Assembly: GCF_030453185.1 (NCBI RefSeq)
Contig: NZ_JAKDKW010000008.1
Location: forward strand, 1 to 51,464
DNA: 51,464 nt
Reading direction: 5' to 3'
From: Yaniella sp.
Lineage (GTDB): Bacteria > Actinomycetota > Actinomycetes > Actinomycetales > Micrococcaceae
Shown: piece by piece, positions 8,646 through 16,996 of the stretch
Numbering within the stretch: the first letter of the stretch is position 1
Layout: the number at the start of each line of letters is the position of its first letter
Position numbers and translations under genes: made by a program
Notes under the pieces: generated by a model
Databases searched by the model: none
The model's input: only the letters and a program-made list of their open reading frames with translations
What the model was told of the DNA's origin: nothing

Positions 8646-8689
8646 CTTAAAAGACTTTGGGCGGACTCCCCATCAGGGAGTCCGCCCAA
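8646..8689 (-). terminator. Terminator of the rpsF-ssb-rpsR-rplI operon
   Basis: Perfect 14-bp inverted repeat (TTGGGCGGACTCCC at 8657-8670, complement at 8676-8689) with a 5-nt loop, 18 bp beyond the rplI stop. On the minus strand it is followed by a short T-containing tract. With the cold-shock terminator it separates two convergent transcripts. Confidence 0.82.
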
Positions 8690-8707
8690 GACTTGGGTTG
8701 AAGAAGC

Positions 8708-9172
8708 TTACTTCTTCGGTGCCGGGATAACCGACACTTTTGCTTCAGCCAGTACGTCTTCGTGCAGACGGATCTGGATTGGGTAGGTACCCAACGCACG
8801 GATGTCGTTGGCTCCGATAACCGAACGACGATCAACGTCGCCCTTGCCCGCCTCTGCAATCGCGTCAACGATCGCATTGGTGGTAACGGAACCGAACAGA
8901 CGACCGGTGTCTCCGGCCTGCATCTGGACCTGAATTGGTGCTTCTGCCAGTTGTGCAGCCTGTGCCTGTGCGGCTTCAAGACTGCGTTCCTGACGAGCTT
9001 CACGGTTTGCGCGCAGCTGTTCTACCTGCTGCTGCGCACCCTGAGTCCAACGGACTGCCTCGCCACGTGGGATCAAGTAGTTCCGTGCGTGACCGTTGCG
9101 TACATCAACAACGTCGCCGGCCGAGCCGAGGCCCGGGATCTCCTGGGTCAAAATGACTTTCTGATTCGCCAT
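8708..9172 (-). CDS. rplI: 50S ribosomal protein bL9
   Basis: Large-subunit protein that binds 23S rRNA through its N-terminal domain and reaches between neighbouring ribosomes with a long helix. The 154-residue protein shows the N-terminal bL9 signature (VILTQEIPGLGSAGDVVDVRNGHARNYLIPRGEA, residues 5-40), a charged connecting helix (about 45-75) and a C-terminal domain beginning around QVQMQAGDTGRLFGSVT. AGGGAGA lies 8 nt before the ATG. Last gene of the rpsF-ssb-rpsR-rplI operon. Confidence 0.97.
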   Translation of the reverse strand: MANQKVILTQEIPGLGSAGDVVDVRNGHARNYLIPRGEAVRWTQGAQQQVEQLRANREARQERSLEAAQAQAAQLAEAPIQVQMQAGDTGRLFGSVTTNAIVDAIAEAGKGDVDRRSVIGANDIRALGTYPIQIRLHEDVLAEAKVSVIPAPKK

Positions 9173-9195
9173 GATTTCTCTCCCTTGATCAGCGT

Positions 9196-9435
9196 TTAGC
9201 GGCCGGAACCGGAGTACGGCAGCAGAGCCATTTCACGGGCATTTTTAATTGCCTGCGCGATTTTGCGCTGCTGTTGGACGGTGACACCGGTTACGCGACG
9301 TGCACGAATCTTGCCGCGGTCGGAGATGAACTTGCGTAGCAAAGCAACATCTTTGTAGTCGATGTAATCGATCTCCGCTGTTTTCAGCGGATTCGGTTTT
9401 GGTTTCGTCGGCTTGCGAACTTCAGCTTTAGCCAT
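9196..9435 (-). CDS. rpsR: 30S ribosomal protein bS18
   Basis: Small-subunit protein that pairs with bS6 on the platform of the 30S subunit. The 79-residue sequence has the family core [22 protein letters not shown], then [29 protein letters not shown]. It contains no cysteine, so it is the zinc-independent (C-) form; actinobacteria often carry a second paralogue elsewhere. AAAGGAG precedes the ATG. Lies 23 bp upstream of rplI. Confidence 0.97.
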   Translation of the reverse strand: MAKAEVRKPTKPKPNPLKTAEIDYIDYKDVALLRKFISDRGKIRARRVTGVTVQQQRKIAQAIKNAREMALLPYSGSGR

Positions 9436-9464
9436 CGTGGTGCTCCTTTATTTTTTACCTGGAG

Positions 9465-9480
9465 CCCGCCGGTCGGCGGG
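9465..9480 (-). other. Intercistronic hairpin between ssb and rpsR
   Basis: CCCGCC, 4-nt loop, GGCGGG, in the ssb-rpsR gap. No T-run follows on the minus strand, so it is not a simple terminator; it could adjust the ratio of SSB to bS18 by partial termination or by protecting an RNA end (inference). Confidence 0.45.
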
Positions 9481-9507
9481 ATGGTATTTGAGTAATATTT
9501 GGTGTTT

Positions 9508-10050
9508 TTAGAACGGTGGAGGTGAGTCGTTGCCCTGATCCCAAGATCCGGCAGATCCTCCGCCACCCCACGGGTCATTATTCGGTGCGGGTTGACCCCA
9601 ACCACCGCCGCCGCCAGCCGGTGCGCCACCCCAGTTTCCACCGGGTGCACCCTGGCCGCCACCGCCAAATCCGCCACCACCGGAACGTGGTGTGCGATTG
9701 ACCTGTGCGGTAGCCCAGCGAAGAGAAGGGCCAATCTCGTCAACATCGAGTTCCCAGTTGGTCCGTTGTTGACCTTCTTTGGTCTCGAATGACCGAGCTT
9801 TGAGCCGACCGTGTGCGACAACGCGCATACCCTTGGTCAGCGACTCTGCCACGTTTTCGGCAACATCACGCCATACGGAGGCCCGGACCCACAACGTTTC
9901 GTCATCAACCCATTCACCGGATTGTTGGTTTCGCGTTCTTGGGGTTTGAGCAATCGTGAAGTTCGCAACCGCGTGACCCGATGCGGTAAACCGCAGTTCT
10001 GGGTCACCCGCCAGGTTGCCAACCACAGTGATATATGGTTCTCCGGCCAT
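9508..10050 (-). CDS. ssb: Single-stranded DNA-binding protein
   Basis: OB-fold tetrameric SSB that coats single-stranded DNA at forks and recruits partner proteins. The 180-residue protein has the N-terminal fold ([28 protein letters not shown], residues 7-34; [25 protein letters not shown]), a long Gly/Pro/Trp-rich linker (residues about 115-165), and the acidic DSPPPF tip that binds replication and repair partners. Good ribosome-binding site (TAGGAGC) before the ATG. It lies between rpsF and rpsR as in most bacteria. Confidence 0.97.
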   Translation of the reverse strand: MAGEPYITVVGNLAGDPELRFTASGHAVANFTIAQTPRTRNQQSGEWVDDETLWVRASVWRDVAENVAESLTKGMRVVAHGRLKARSFETKEGQQRTNWELDVDEIGPSLRWATAQVNRTPRSGGGGFGGGGQGAPGGNWGGAPAGGGGGWGQPAPNNDPWGGGGSAGSWDQGNDSPPPF

Positions 10051-10088
10051 GACACGCTCCTATGCGTAGCAGCTTGTGGTACTAAAAC

Positions 10089-10391
10089 TTAGAGGGTAAT
10101 TTTTTGATCTTCCGGACGGATGATCTTGGTGCGCATAACGGTTTCGTTCAAGCCGAGCTGACGATCCAGTTCCTGAGACTGCTCAGGAGTAGCGGTGAAG
10201 CCAACGATGGCATAGACAGCCTCGTTTTTCTTCTGGATTTCGTAGGCAAGGCGACGACGACCCCATACTTCGAGTTCGTCAACGGTCGCGCCATCTGTGA
10301 TGATTGCATCAAGATATTTACGCAGAGTTGGTTCAACTGTTCGCTCATCGATCTCTGGATCGATGAGCACCATCAGTTCATATGCACGCAT
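10089..10391 (-). CDS. rpsF: 30S ribosomal protein bS6
   Basis: Small-subunit platform protein, 100 residues, full length. Seen: [22 protein letters not shown] start, [23 protein letters not shown] and the C-terminal [15 protein letters not shown]. In many bacteria bS6 and bS18 together repress their own operon by binding a leader structure; here the leader contains a matching candidate (10394-10445) in which the strong GGAGGT ribosome-binding site can be masked. First gene of the operon. Confidence 0.97.
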   Translation of the reverse strand: MRAYELMVLIDPEIDERTVEPTLRKYLDAIITDGATVDELEVWGRRRLAYEIQKKNEAVYAIVGFTATPEQSQELDRQLGLNETVMRTKIIRPEDQKITL

Positions 10392-10393
10392 GT

Positions 10394-10445
10394 GAACCCA
10401 CCTCCTTTGGTCTGGTGGTCACGGTATTTCCGTAACAGGAGGTTC
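10394..10445 (-). promoter_or_regulatory. Candidate bS6:bS18 autoregulatory leader
   Basis: In the rpsF leader an ACCTCC (10443-10438) is complementary to the rpsF Shine-Dalgarno GGAGGT (10405-10400), and an inner stem ACGG/CCGT (10433-10421) lies between them with a CCG by the loop, a feature of the described bS6:bS18-binding leader. Sequestration of the ribosome-binding site is therefore possible. Confidence 0.5.
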
Positions 10446-10490
10446 TAATGCAGGCGTCTGACCCATTTGGGGACAGACAGCAACCTCGCC

Positions 10491-10496
10491 ATTATA
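10491..10496 (-). promoter_or_regulatory. -10 element of the rpsF operon promoter
   Basis: Consensus TATAAT on the minus strand, about 100 bp upstream of the rpsF start, leaving room for the structured leader. No clear -35 was identified. Confidence 0.5.
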
Positions 10497-10576
10497 GCCG
10501 AGAATAGCTCAAAACTGAACTCGGCCTTGTCGTGGTCTTGAGCACTTTTGAGGCGAGTTTCACAGCCCCTGGGACC

Positions 10577-11938
10577 TCAGTGTTCTTCGAGCAGTTCCGT
10601 GACAAGGGCAGCGATGCGGCTGCGTTCCGACCGCGCCAGCGTCACATGCCCAAACAGCGTATTACCTTTCAGGATTTCCACGACTGCACCAACTCCGTCG
10701 TGTCGACCGACCCGCAAATTGTCGCGCTGTGCGACGTCGTGGGTGAGCACAATTTTGGAGTTGTTCCCCATCCGGGACATGACCGTCAGTAGTACGTTCT
10801 TTTCTAGTGACTGGGCTTCGTCAACGATCACCCAGGCGTCGTGCAGGCTGCGTCCGCGGATATGGGTCAGCGGCAGGACCTCGATGAGTCCACGTTCCAT
10901 GATTTCTTCGAGTGCATTTTCGCTGACGAGCGCTCCCAGTGTGTCATATACGGCCTGCGCCCAGGGGTTCATCTTTTCTTCTTCGCTGCCGGGCAGGTAA
11001 CCCAGTTCTTGACCGCCAACGGCGTAGAGCGGGCGGAACACGATGATTTTCTTGTGTTCGCGGCGTTCCAAGACAGCTTCCAGCCCGGCACACAGGGCAA
11101 GCGCGGATTTGCCGGTGCCGGCACGGCCACCAAGGGAGACGATGCCAATCTCGCGGTCTTGCAGCATGTCGATTGCCAGGCGTTGCTCAGCCGACCGGCC
11201 GTGAAGTCCGAAAACGGGTCGGTCTCCGCGGATGACTTCGACGTATTTCTGAGACGTCGCATCCATTTTGACTCGGCCCAGCGCCGAGCCGTTGCCCGTC
11301 GAGATGACGAGCCCGGTGTTGGTGGGCAGTGCGTTGGCGTCGGCATGCTCAATGCGTTGGCCATCATAGAGTGCGGAGAGTTGTTCGTCGGTGGCTTCAA
11401 TTTCCTCGAGGCCCGTCCAGCCGGAGTCGGTGACCCATTCATTGCGGTATTCATCGGCATCCAGCCCCATAGCCGAGGCTTTGACGCGCATGGGGAGATC
11501 TTTGGAAACCACGGTGACGGCCCGACCTTCATCAGCGAAGCTCTTGGCCACCGCAAGAATGCGCGAATCGTTATCGCCCTGGCGGAATCCGGCGGGCAAT
11601 ACAGTTTCGGTGATGTGGTTGAGCTCGACCAGCAGGTGTCCGCCGTCATCGTTCAAGGGGATCGGCCGATTCAGTGATCCGTGTTGGAGCCTGAGCCTAT
11701 CGAGGAGTCGCAGCGCTGAGCGGGCATAGTAGCCCAGCTCCGAGTCGTGGCGTTTCTTTTCTAATTCGGAGATCACCACGATCGGAATGATGACTTCGTG
11801 TTCTGCAAACCGCAGCAGGGCTTTGGGATCCGACAGCAGCACGGACGTGTCGAGCACGTAAGACTTTTGTGCCACCGCGGATGCCACCGCAGCGTCGAGG
11901 TCTTCAGGAAGAGCAGTAGGGGTATTGAGCGTGGCCAC
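10577..11938 (-). CDS. PhoH2-type PIN-domain/PhoH ATPase fusion
   Basis: Cytosolic protein of 453 residues joining a PIN-type ribonuclease domain ([18 protein letters not shown] near residue 25, then [26 protein letters not shown] and [14 protein letters not shown]) to a PhoH ATPase/RNA-helicase domain. The ATPase has Walker [15 protein letters not shown] near residue 270 and Walker [15 protein letters not shown] near 365. Mycobacterial PhoH2 of this build is a sequence-specific RNA helicase/RNase. The acidic PIN residues Asp (VLDTS), Glu (ISELEKK) and Asp (NDSR) are visible, so catalysis looks intact. GTG at 11938 follows GGAG by 5 nt. Mycobacterial phoH2 has a small overlapping upstream antitoxin-like gene, phoAT; I could not confirm one here. 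Confidence 0.9.
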   Translation of the reverse strand: MATLNTPTALPEDLDAAVASAVAQKSYVLDTSVLLSDPKALLRFAEHEVIIPIVVISELEKKRHDSELGYYARSALRLLDRLRLQHGSLNRPIPLNDDGGHLLVELNHITETVLPAGFRQGDNDSRILAVAKSFADEGRAVTVVSKDLPMRVKASAMGLDADEYRNEWVTDSGWTGLEEIEATDEQLSALYDGQRIEHADANALPTNTGLVISTGNGSALGRVKMDATSQKYVEVIRGDRPVFGLHGRSAEQRLAIDMLQDREIGIVSLGGRAGTGKSALALCAGLEAVLERREHKKIIVFRPLYAVGGQELGYLPGSEEEKMNPWAQAVYDTLGALVSENALEEIMERGLIEVLPLTHIRGRSLHDAWVIVDEAQSLEKNVLLTVMSRMGNNSKIVLTHDVAQRDNLRVGRHDGVGAVVEILKGNTLFGHVTLARSERSRIAALVTELLEEH

Positions 11939-12320
11939 GGTGACTCCAAACCAGGGACGCTGGCGGATCGATCAAACCGTCCCGCCAGGCCTCACATCGA
12001 TTCGCGGATGGGGTGGTCGGTCGGCCCGAGCCTTGCGTGCGGCCAGGAACCGTACCGGCCCCTGGGGTCTCACGTGGCATAGACGTTTGGGCCTTCCGGT
12101 CAAATGTTCTGACAATTCTCAATCTAGGCGTGCACAGGCGCTGAGAGGAGCTTTGACACTCAACGGGAGGGTTACATTTGGATAAACAGTTAATAACCCG
12201 GGGACCAATTGACGCTGGAGTCTCCCGGGCAGCGAAAGGTGTGCATGGAATCCTTAGGCGACGTCGTTCTGGTCCACAATCCTGCGTAGTCGTTCGGCTT
12301 CAGGCGCTACTTCATGACTT
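11939..12320. other. Intergenic stretch, nothing recognised
   Basis: About 380 bp between the membrane-protein gene and the PhoH2-type gene. No RNA gene, terminator or convincing small CDS is seen. A minus-strand frame overlapping the phoH start (to 12122) has no family resemblance that I can identify. Confidence 0.4.
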
Positions 12321-12860
12321 TCACCGTCGGGGCGGCGGGTGGTAGCCCAGGTTCGGGTAGTAGGCAGGGTGTGGTTGCAGTTTCTTTCGCTGGTTATGCG
12401 CTATGACGGCTACGACGATGCTGCCGACAACCGCGAAGCCACCGCCCAAGAAGATGGCATAGATGGTGAACAGAACGGTCATCGCCAAAAACATCTCCCC
12501 GGAAAAACTGAACATGATCAAAGTCGAGATCAGTGCCATGAGCGGCAGACCCCCGATACCGGCCACGAGCACGATCGGGATGGTGGGATGCAACGGCAGC
12601 CCGCGACGTTTACGCCGGAGCACCAGCACCACCAACACGATGACGGCAATGAGCAGCAGGCTGCCCGAGGGCAAGGTCATGTAGAACAACATCAACAGGT
12701 CCGGCTCAAACAGGGAAAAGACCGCCATGCCGAACACCACGCTTGCGGTAGCAATCACGGCACCGATCGCGAACCCCATCGCCGGGCTTGGCGGCTGGAG
12801 CTGAAACGGTTGAGGCAATGGTGGTGGGGGCGGTGGTTGCTGCGGGTACGGCTGTGACAC
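12321..12860 (-). CDS. Small proline-rich membrane protein of unknown function
   Basis: I do not recognise a family. The 179-residue protein starts with a Pro/Gln-rich stretch (residues 1-30, run of six prolines), then has four predicted membrane segments: GFAIGAVIATASVVFGMAVFS, then SLLLIAVIVLVVLVL, then PIVLVAGIGGLPLMALIS, then an IYAIFLGGGFAVVGSIVVAV segment, and a short basic, Pro/Tyr-rich tail. The frame is open far upstream inside the aminopeptidase gene, but GTG at 12860 follows GAGGA by 7 nt and gives a sensible protein. It begins 35 bp after the aminopeptidase stop, probably co-transcribed. The layout resembles Pro-rich DUF4190-like actinobacterial membrane proteins, but I cannot confirm that. 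Confidence 0.75.
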   Translation of the reverse strand: MSQPYPQQPPPPPPLPQPFQLQPPSPAMGFAIGAVIATASVVFGMAVFSLFEPDLLMLFYMTLPSGSLLLIAVIVLVVLVLRRKRRGLPLHPTIPIVLVAGIGGLPLMALISTLIMFSFSGEMFLAMTVLFTIYAIFLGGGFAVVGSIVVAVIAHNQRKKLQPHPAYYPNLGYHPPPRR

Positions 12861-12894
12861 GACTGGTTCCTCAAAGCGTTTTCGGTATGGCCTG

Positions 12895-14148
12895 TTAGAG
12901 CTGATCTGCGTAGAACGCTGTAGCCAGTTTGGACAGGTGTGCTGGGTCTTGGGCGCCACACATTTCGCGGGCCGAGTGCATGGAGAGCAGACCGATGCCT
13001 GCGTCGATAGTTTCGATTCCCAGTCGGGTGGCGGAGATCGGCCCGATGGTGGAACCAGATGGCTGATTGTTATTGGACACGAACACCTGGTGTGGGACGC
13101 CTGCGCGCTCGGCCCAGCGGGTGAATTTGGCGGCACCGCGTCCATCGGAGAGGTAACGCTGGGTCGCGTTGACCTTCAGAATTGGGCCGGCGTTGGGCTG
13201 TGGGCGGTGGTCGGCGTCGTGGCGTTCGGTGTAGTTGGGGTGCACCAGGTGGCCGCCATCGGCGGACAGCAAAATGGAGTGCGCGATGATGCTGCGGTGC
13301 AGGTGGGCCGGAATGTTCTGGGCTGTCAGGATGCGAGTCAGCATCTCTTCCAGCAGTGGCCCACCGGCGCCGGTACGGGTTTCGGAGCCGACTTCCTCGT
13401 GGTCGAAGGCGGCCAGCATGGTGATCTTGTCTGATTCGGCTTCGAGGATGGCGCGCAATCCTGCGTGCACGGAGACCAGGTTGTCCAGGCGCGGGGCGGC
13501 AAAGAAGTCATCGTTGATGCCCAGGGTCGCTGGGGGCTGTGTGTCGGTGAGTAGCAGGTCGAAGCCGGTGATCTCAGCCGGATCGACGCCGGTGTGCTTG
13601 GCAATTTCGTCGATGATGTTGGCTTCTCCCCCAGCTCCTACGATCGGGACGAGGTGGTGCTGGCGATCGAGTTTCAAGCCATCGTTCACGCCGCGGTCCA
13701 GGTGGATGGCCAGCTGCGGGATGCGCGCCATGGCTGGGGTGTGCACGAGGTGTTCGCCGTGTGCAGTGACTAGTCGGCCCGCGAAGCCCAGATCGCGGTC
13801 CAGCCAGGAGTTGGCGAGCACTCCGCCATACACTTCCACACCCACGCGGTTGTAGCCGGCCGAGGTGTTGTCGGGCAGGGGTTTGACGCGGAAGGTTGGC
13901 GAATCGGTGTGGGCGCCGACGATCCGGAAACTCGGGTGCTCGGGCAGGCTTTCGGGTACGTGCCAGACGATGACGGCGCCGTCGCGAACCAGCACGTAAC
14001 CGCCGGAGGCAGCCGGCAGCTCACCCGGGGCGTCGTCTACCACGGTGAAACCGGCGTCGGTTGCGCGGGCGGCAACCTGTGCGGCCACGTGATACGGGGT
14101 CGGTGAGGTGTGAATGAACTCGGCTAAATCATCAAGAAAGTGCGTCAT
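12895..14148 (-). CDS. M18-family aspartyl aminopeptidase
   Basis: Cytosolic dinuclear-metal aminopeptidase that releases N-terminal residues, by family preference acidic ones. 417 residues. Metal and catalytic motifs are all visible: GAHTDSPTF near residue 95 (His and Asp), INDDFFAAPRLDNL near 240 (Asp), FDHEEVGSETRTGA near 275 (Glu-Glu), and SMHSAREMCGAQD near 400 (His). The N-terminus (FIHTSPTPYHVA) is typical of the family. Its start overlaps the end of the upstream glycosyltransferase-like gene by 17 bp. There is no Shine-Dalgarno; TAGACT lies 6 nt before the ATG, so a leaderless transcript starting inside the upstream gene is possible in addition to read-through. Confidence 0.94.
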   Translation of the reverse strand: MTHFLDDLAEFIHTSPTPYHVAAQVAARATDAGFTVVDDAPGELPAASGGYVLVRDGAVIVWHVPESLPEHPSFRIVGAHTDSPTFRVKPLPDNTSAGYNRVGVEVYGGVLANSWLDRDLGFAGRLVTAHGEHLVHTPAMARIPQLAIHLDRGVNDGLKLDRQHHLVPIVGAGGEANIIDEIAKHTGVDPAEITGFDLLLTDTQPPATLGINDDFFAAPRLDNLVSVHAGLRAILEAESDKITMLAAFDHEEVGSETRTGAGGPLLEEMLTRILTAQNIPAHLHRSIIAHSILLSADGGHLVHPNYTERHDADHRPQPNAGPILKVNATQRYLSDGRGAAKFTRWAERAGVPHQVFVSNNNQPSGSTIGPISATRLGIETIDAGIGLLSMHSAREMCGAQDPAHLSKLATAFYADQL

Positions 14149-15589
14149 GCTTCGAGTCTAACCGCGGCCGCAGTACGAAGGCATCGTCGGCGTCGTCGAA
14201 TTCTGCCCCGAGCGGGTCATCAACTGGCAGCAGCGGGTGGTTGGCTTCTGCTAGCGCAATGCGCACCGGATCATTGATCGGATCGTACATATCCACCAGC
14301 ACGCGGATCATCAGGTAGACCAGTACGATCACGTGCAGCCCCACGGCCGCCACGTAAATGGTGTCATCCATGAGGTGCTGGGAGTCGAAGCCGGAGGTTT
14401 GGCCCGACAGGTAGCCCCAGATCGCCCAGAAGTGTAAAAGTTCGGCGGCCGAGAAGATCAAAAAGTCCCGCCAGCCGGGCAGGGCGAGCACGATCAGCGG
14501 GATGAGCCAGAGCACGAACTGCGGCGAGTACACCTTATTGACCAGGATGAATGCGGCCACGATCAGGAACATGAGTTGCGCCAGGCGTGGTCGGCGGCGG
14601 GTCGTGAGTCCGACGACGGCGATGACCGCGCATGCGGCAACGAAGGACCAGAATGCCCACCCGGATAGTTGATCGCCGCTGATATCGGCGCCGGTTGCTG
14701 TGGTGTAAGCGTGCCAAATGGAAGACCATCCGGGTTCACGGGTAGACGAGTATTCGTAGAACACCGCCCAAGCATCCGGGTTGAACACCATGAGCGGCAG
14801 GTTGACGGTCAACCAGGCGATTACGGCCCCGGCGGCGGTGATGACCAGCGGGTAGTAGCGCCCGGATCGGATGGCCAGCACAATAATGGCACCGAGCAGG
14901 AACAGCGGGAAGAGTTTGACGGCGGCCCCGAGCCCGATGAGCACCCCGGCGAGTACGTAGCGGTGTTTGGCAAAGGCCCACATCGCCGTCACCATGAACG
15001 CGACCGCCCACATGTCCCAGTTGATAAACCCGGCAAAAATAATGCCAGGGGCCACGGCAACCATCGCCGCGTCCCAGTAGCGAATGCTGGCCAGCTTGGC
15101 GACCACCACGGTAACGAGCATCCACAACGCCACAACGGCCAGGAAGTTCAGATCATAGAACACCACGTTCGCGCCGACGTCGATGCCCAGACTTTCAGCT
15201 CCAGCGGAAATGGCATGAGCCAGCCAAGCCAGGATCGAGGCGACCACCGCGATGAGAATCGGGTACTCAAACCCGCTGTCGAATCGAAACGGGGCCCATG
15301 GGTCATCGGCGAAACCCCGCGACGTCCACAACCCCGTCCAATCGGCGTAGCAGCCGGCGAAGTACACTTCGGGCGCACCCCAGCCACCTGCACGGCAAGG
15401 GGTTTTTAGAATCGCGGCAACCACCGCGGCGATCGTCACCAGCAGAATCAGCATGCGGGCCGGATTGAAGAACGTTCGAATGCGTCCGGCAACCGTGTAT
15501 TTCCCGCGCGGTGCCAACCGATGGTGGCCAGAATTGGCGTGCGTTCCCCTAGGGTCTTTCGCCGTCACTAGGTTCTGTTCACTCGCCAT
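14132..15589 (-). CDS. GT87/DUF2029-like polytopic membrane glycosyltransferase
   Basis: Integral membrane protein of about 485 residues with roughly ten or more hydrophobic segments, of the polyprenyl-phosphomannose-dependent mannosyltransferase type used in actinobacterial glycolipid synthesis. Seen: an extracytoplasmic loop containing CYADWTGLW and FEYPILIAVVAS early on; FAGFINWDMWAVAFM and YVLAGVLIGLGAAVKLFPLFLL in the middle, whose AxxKxxP pattern is common in this family; and NKVYSPQFVLWLIPL later. The cytoplasmic C-terminus is acidic. Start taken as ATG at 15589, 7 nt behind a TAGACT hexamer and without a Shine-Dalgarno; TTG at 15595 is the alternative. It is divergent from inositol-phosphate synthase, a partner that recurs in actinobacteria and supplies inositol for phosphatidylinositol mannosides. 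Confidence 0.82.
   Translation of the reverse strand: MASEQNLVTAKDPRGTHANSGHHRLAPRGKYTVAGRIRTFFNPARMLILLVTIAAVVAAILKTPCRAGGWGAPEVYFAGCYADWTGLWTSRGFADDPWAPFRFDSGFEYPILIAVVASILAWLAHAISAGAESLGIDVGANVVFYDLNFLAVVALWMLVTVVVAKLASIRYWDAAMVAVAPGIIFAGFINWDMWAVAFMVTAMWAFAKHRYVLAGVLIGLGAAVKLFPLFLLGAIIVLAIRSGRYYPLVITAAGAVIAWLTVNLPLMVFNPDAWAVFYEYSSTREPGWSSIWHAYTTATGADISGDQLSGWAFWSFVAACAVIAVVGLTTRRRPRLAQLMFLIVAAFILVNKVYSPQFVLWLIPLIVLALPGWRDFLIFSAAELLHFWAIWGYLSGQTSGFDSQHLMDDTIYVAAVGLHVIVLVYLMIRVLVDMYDPINDPVRIALAEANHPLLPVDDPLGAEFDDADDAFVLRPRLDSKHDALS
14155..14160 (-). promoter_or_regulatory. -10-like hexamer of the aminopeptidase gene
   Basis: TAGACT 6 nt before the ATG at 14148, located inside the last codons of the upstream gene; leaderless geometry. 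Confidence 0.35.
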
Positions 15590-15596
15590 GAGCAAA

Positions 15597-15602
15597 AGTC
15601 TA
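15597..15602 (-). promoter_or_regulatory. -10-like hexamer of the glycosyltransferase gene
   Basis: TAGACT 7 nt before the ATG at 15589; no ribosome-binding site between, leaderless geometry. Confidence 0.4.
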
Positions 15603-15708
15603 CCGATATTGGCGGTTACACCGCATCACGTGCGCGGAGCGTTGGATGAACTGTCGTACAATACGAGGGGTCCATAGCCTTAAACCCATATCTCGTTCAA
15701 GGAGTTTC

Positions 15709-16797
15709 GTGCTGTCCAACCAAAAAATTCGCGTTGCAATCGCCGGTCTGGGCAACTGCGCTACCTCGCTGATCGAAGGCGTTGAATATTATCAGAATGC
15801 CTCGAATGACGACTCCGTTCCGGGCCTAATGCACGTACAATTCGGCGATTATCATGTCTCCGACCTCGAATTCGTGACCGCCTTTGAGGTCGACGCCAAA
15901 AAGGTTGGCCTCGACATCTCGGAAGCCATGCGCGCCTCGGAAAACAACACCATCAAACTCACCGACGTTCCCGAAACCGGTGTGCAGGTGCTGCGCGGGC
16001 CAACCCTGGACGGCCTGGGCAAGTATTACCGCGAAACCATCGAGGAATCTGACGCCGAGCCAGTCGACGTCGCCCAACAACTCAAAGACGACCGCGTCGA
16101 TGTCCTGGTCTGCTACCTGCCGGTCGGCTCCGAAGCCGCCGCCAAGCACTACGCACAGGCTGCCATTGACGCCGGTGTTGCTTTCGTCAACGCGCTACCG
16201 GTGTTCATCGCCTCGGACGAGACCTGGGCAAAGAAATTTACCGACGCCGGTGTGCCCATTGTTGGCGACGACATCAAATCCCAAATTGGTGCCACCATTA
16301 CCCACCGCGCCCTGGCCGCACTATTCGAGTCCCGCGGCGTGACCGTTGACCGCACTTACCAACTCAACGTGGGTGGCAACATGGACTTCAAGAACATGTT
16401 GGAACGCGAACGCCTGGAGTCCAAGAAGATCTCCAAAACCCAGGCCGTGACCTCCAACCTCAAAGCCGAACTGCACGCCGATGACGTCCACATTGGACCA
16501 TCCGATTACGTTGCCTGGTTGGATGACCGCAAGTGGGCCTTCGTCCGTTTGGAAGGTCGCAACTTCGGTGATGCTCCCGTGTCCCTGGAGTACAAGCTGG
16601 AGGTTTGGGATGCCCCGAACTCCGCCGGTGTGATCATCGATGCAATTCGTGCCGCCAAGATTGCCCTGGACCGCAAGGTTGGTGGGCCAATCCTGTCGGC
16701 GTCGAGCTACTTCATGAAATCCCCACCGGTTCAGCACCACGATGATATGGCCCACGACCTCGTCGAAGCCTTCATCGCAGGCGACATCGAACGCTAA
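15709..16797 (+). CDS. Inositol-3-phosphate synthase
   Basis: Cytosolic NAD-dependent cyclase converting glucose 6-phosphate to myo-inositol 3-phosphate, the entry to phosphatidylinositol, its mannosides and mycothiol in actinobacteria. The 362-residue protein opens with a Rossmann motif [17 protein letters not shown] (residues 7-23) and has the family segments [37 protein letters not shown] and [14 protein letters not shown], then [10 protein letters not shown] near the end. GTG at 15709 is chosen because AAGGAG ends 4 nt before it; the frame is open further upstream. A TACAAT hexamer about 50 bp upstream could be its -10. It has its own terminator at 16835-16858. Confidence 0.94.
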   Translation: MLSNQKIRVAIAGLGNCATSLIEGVEYYQNASNDDSVPGLMHVQFGDYHVSDLEFVTAFEVDAKKVGLDISEAMRASENNTIKLTDVPETGVQVLRGPTLDGLGKYYRETIEESDAEPVDVAQQLKDDRVDVLVCYLPVGSEAAAKHYAQAAIDAGVAFVNALPVFIASDETWAKKFTDAGVPIVGDDIKSQIGATITHRALAALFESRGVTVDRTYQLNVGGNMDFKNMLERERLESKKISKTQAVTSNLKAELHADDVHIGPSDYVAWLDDRKWAFVRLEGRNFGDAPVSLEYKLEVWDAPNSAGVIIDAIRAAKIALDRKVGGPILSASSYFMKSPPVQHHDDMAHDLVEAFIAGDIER

Positions 16798-16834
16798 GCC
16801 TCACCTGACTCACCGCTAGTCAACTCAACATTTG

Positions 16835-16858
16835 GACCCCGCTTCGGCGGGGTCTTTT
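16835..16858 (+). terminator. Rho-independent terminator of inositol-phosphate synthase
   Basis: GACCCCGC (16835-16842), TTCG loop, GCGGGGTC (16847-16854), then TTTT. A perfect 8-bp GC-rich stem with a stable UUCG-type tetraloop. Confidence 0.92.
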
Positions 16859-16996
16859 GTGTTTCATAAACACTCAAAACGCTTTATTGAGCTTTACAAC
16901 GCATAGATTTCGCAACGCTTGACATTCTCATCTATCTCTAGTTGGATAACCAGTGATCTAAACCACACAGTCTTCTTCACCGCTAGGAGTGTCATC

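Noticed and set aside
11904-12122. Minus-strand frame overlapping the PhoH2 start, in the place of mycobacterial phoAT.
   Set aside because: Overlap of 35 bp, unusual composition and no resemblance that I can recognise.
12250-12325. Minus-strand frame reading ...EVAPEAERLRRIVDQNDVA before a stop, downstream of the small membrane protein.
   Set aside because: Protein-like codons but no start codon with support and only about 25 residues beyond the neighbouring gene; could be a chance frame or a remnant.
12339-12857. Plus-strand frame rich in His/Gln/Arg opposite the small membrane protein.
   Set aside because: Shadow of the minus-strand hydrophobic gene; low-complexity composition.
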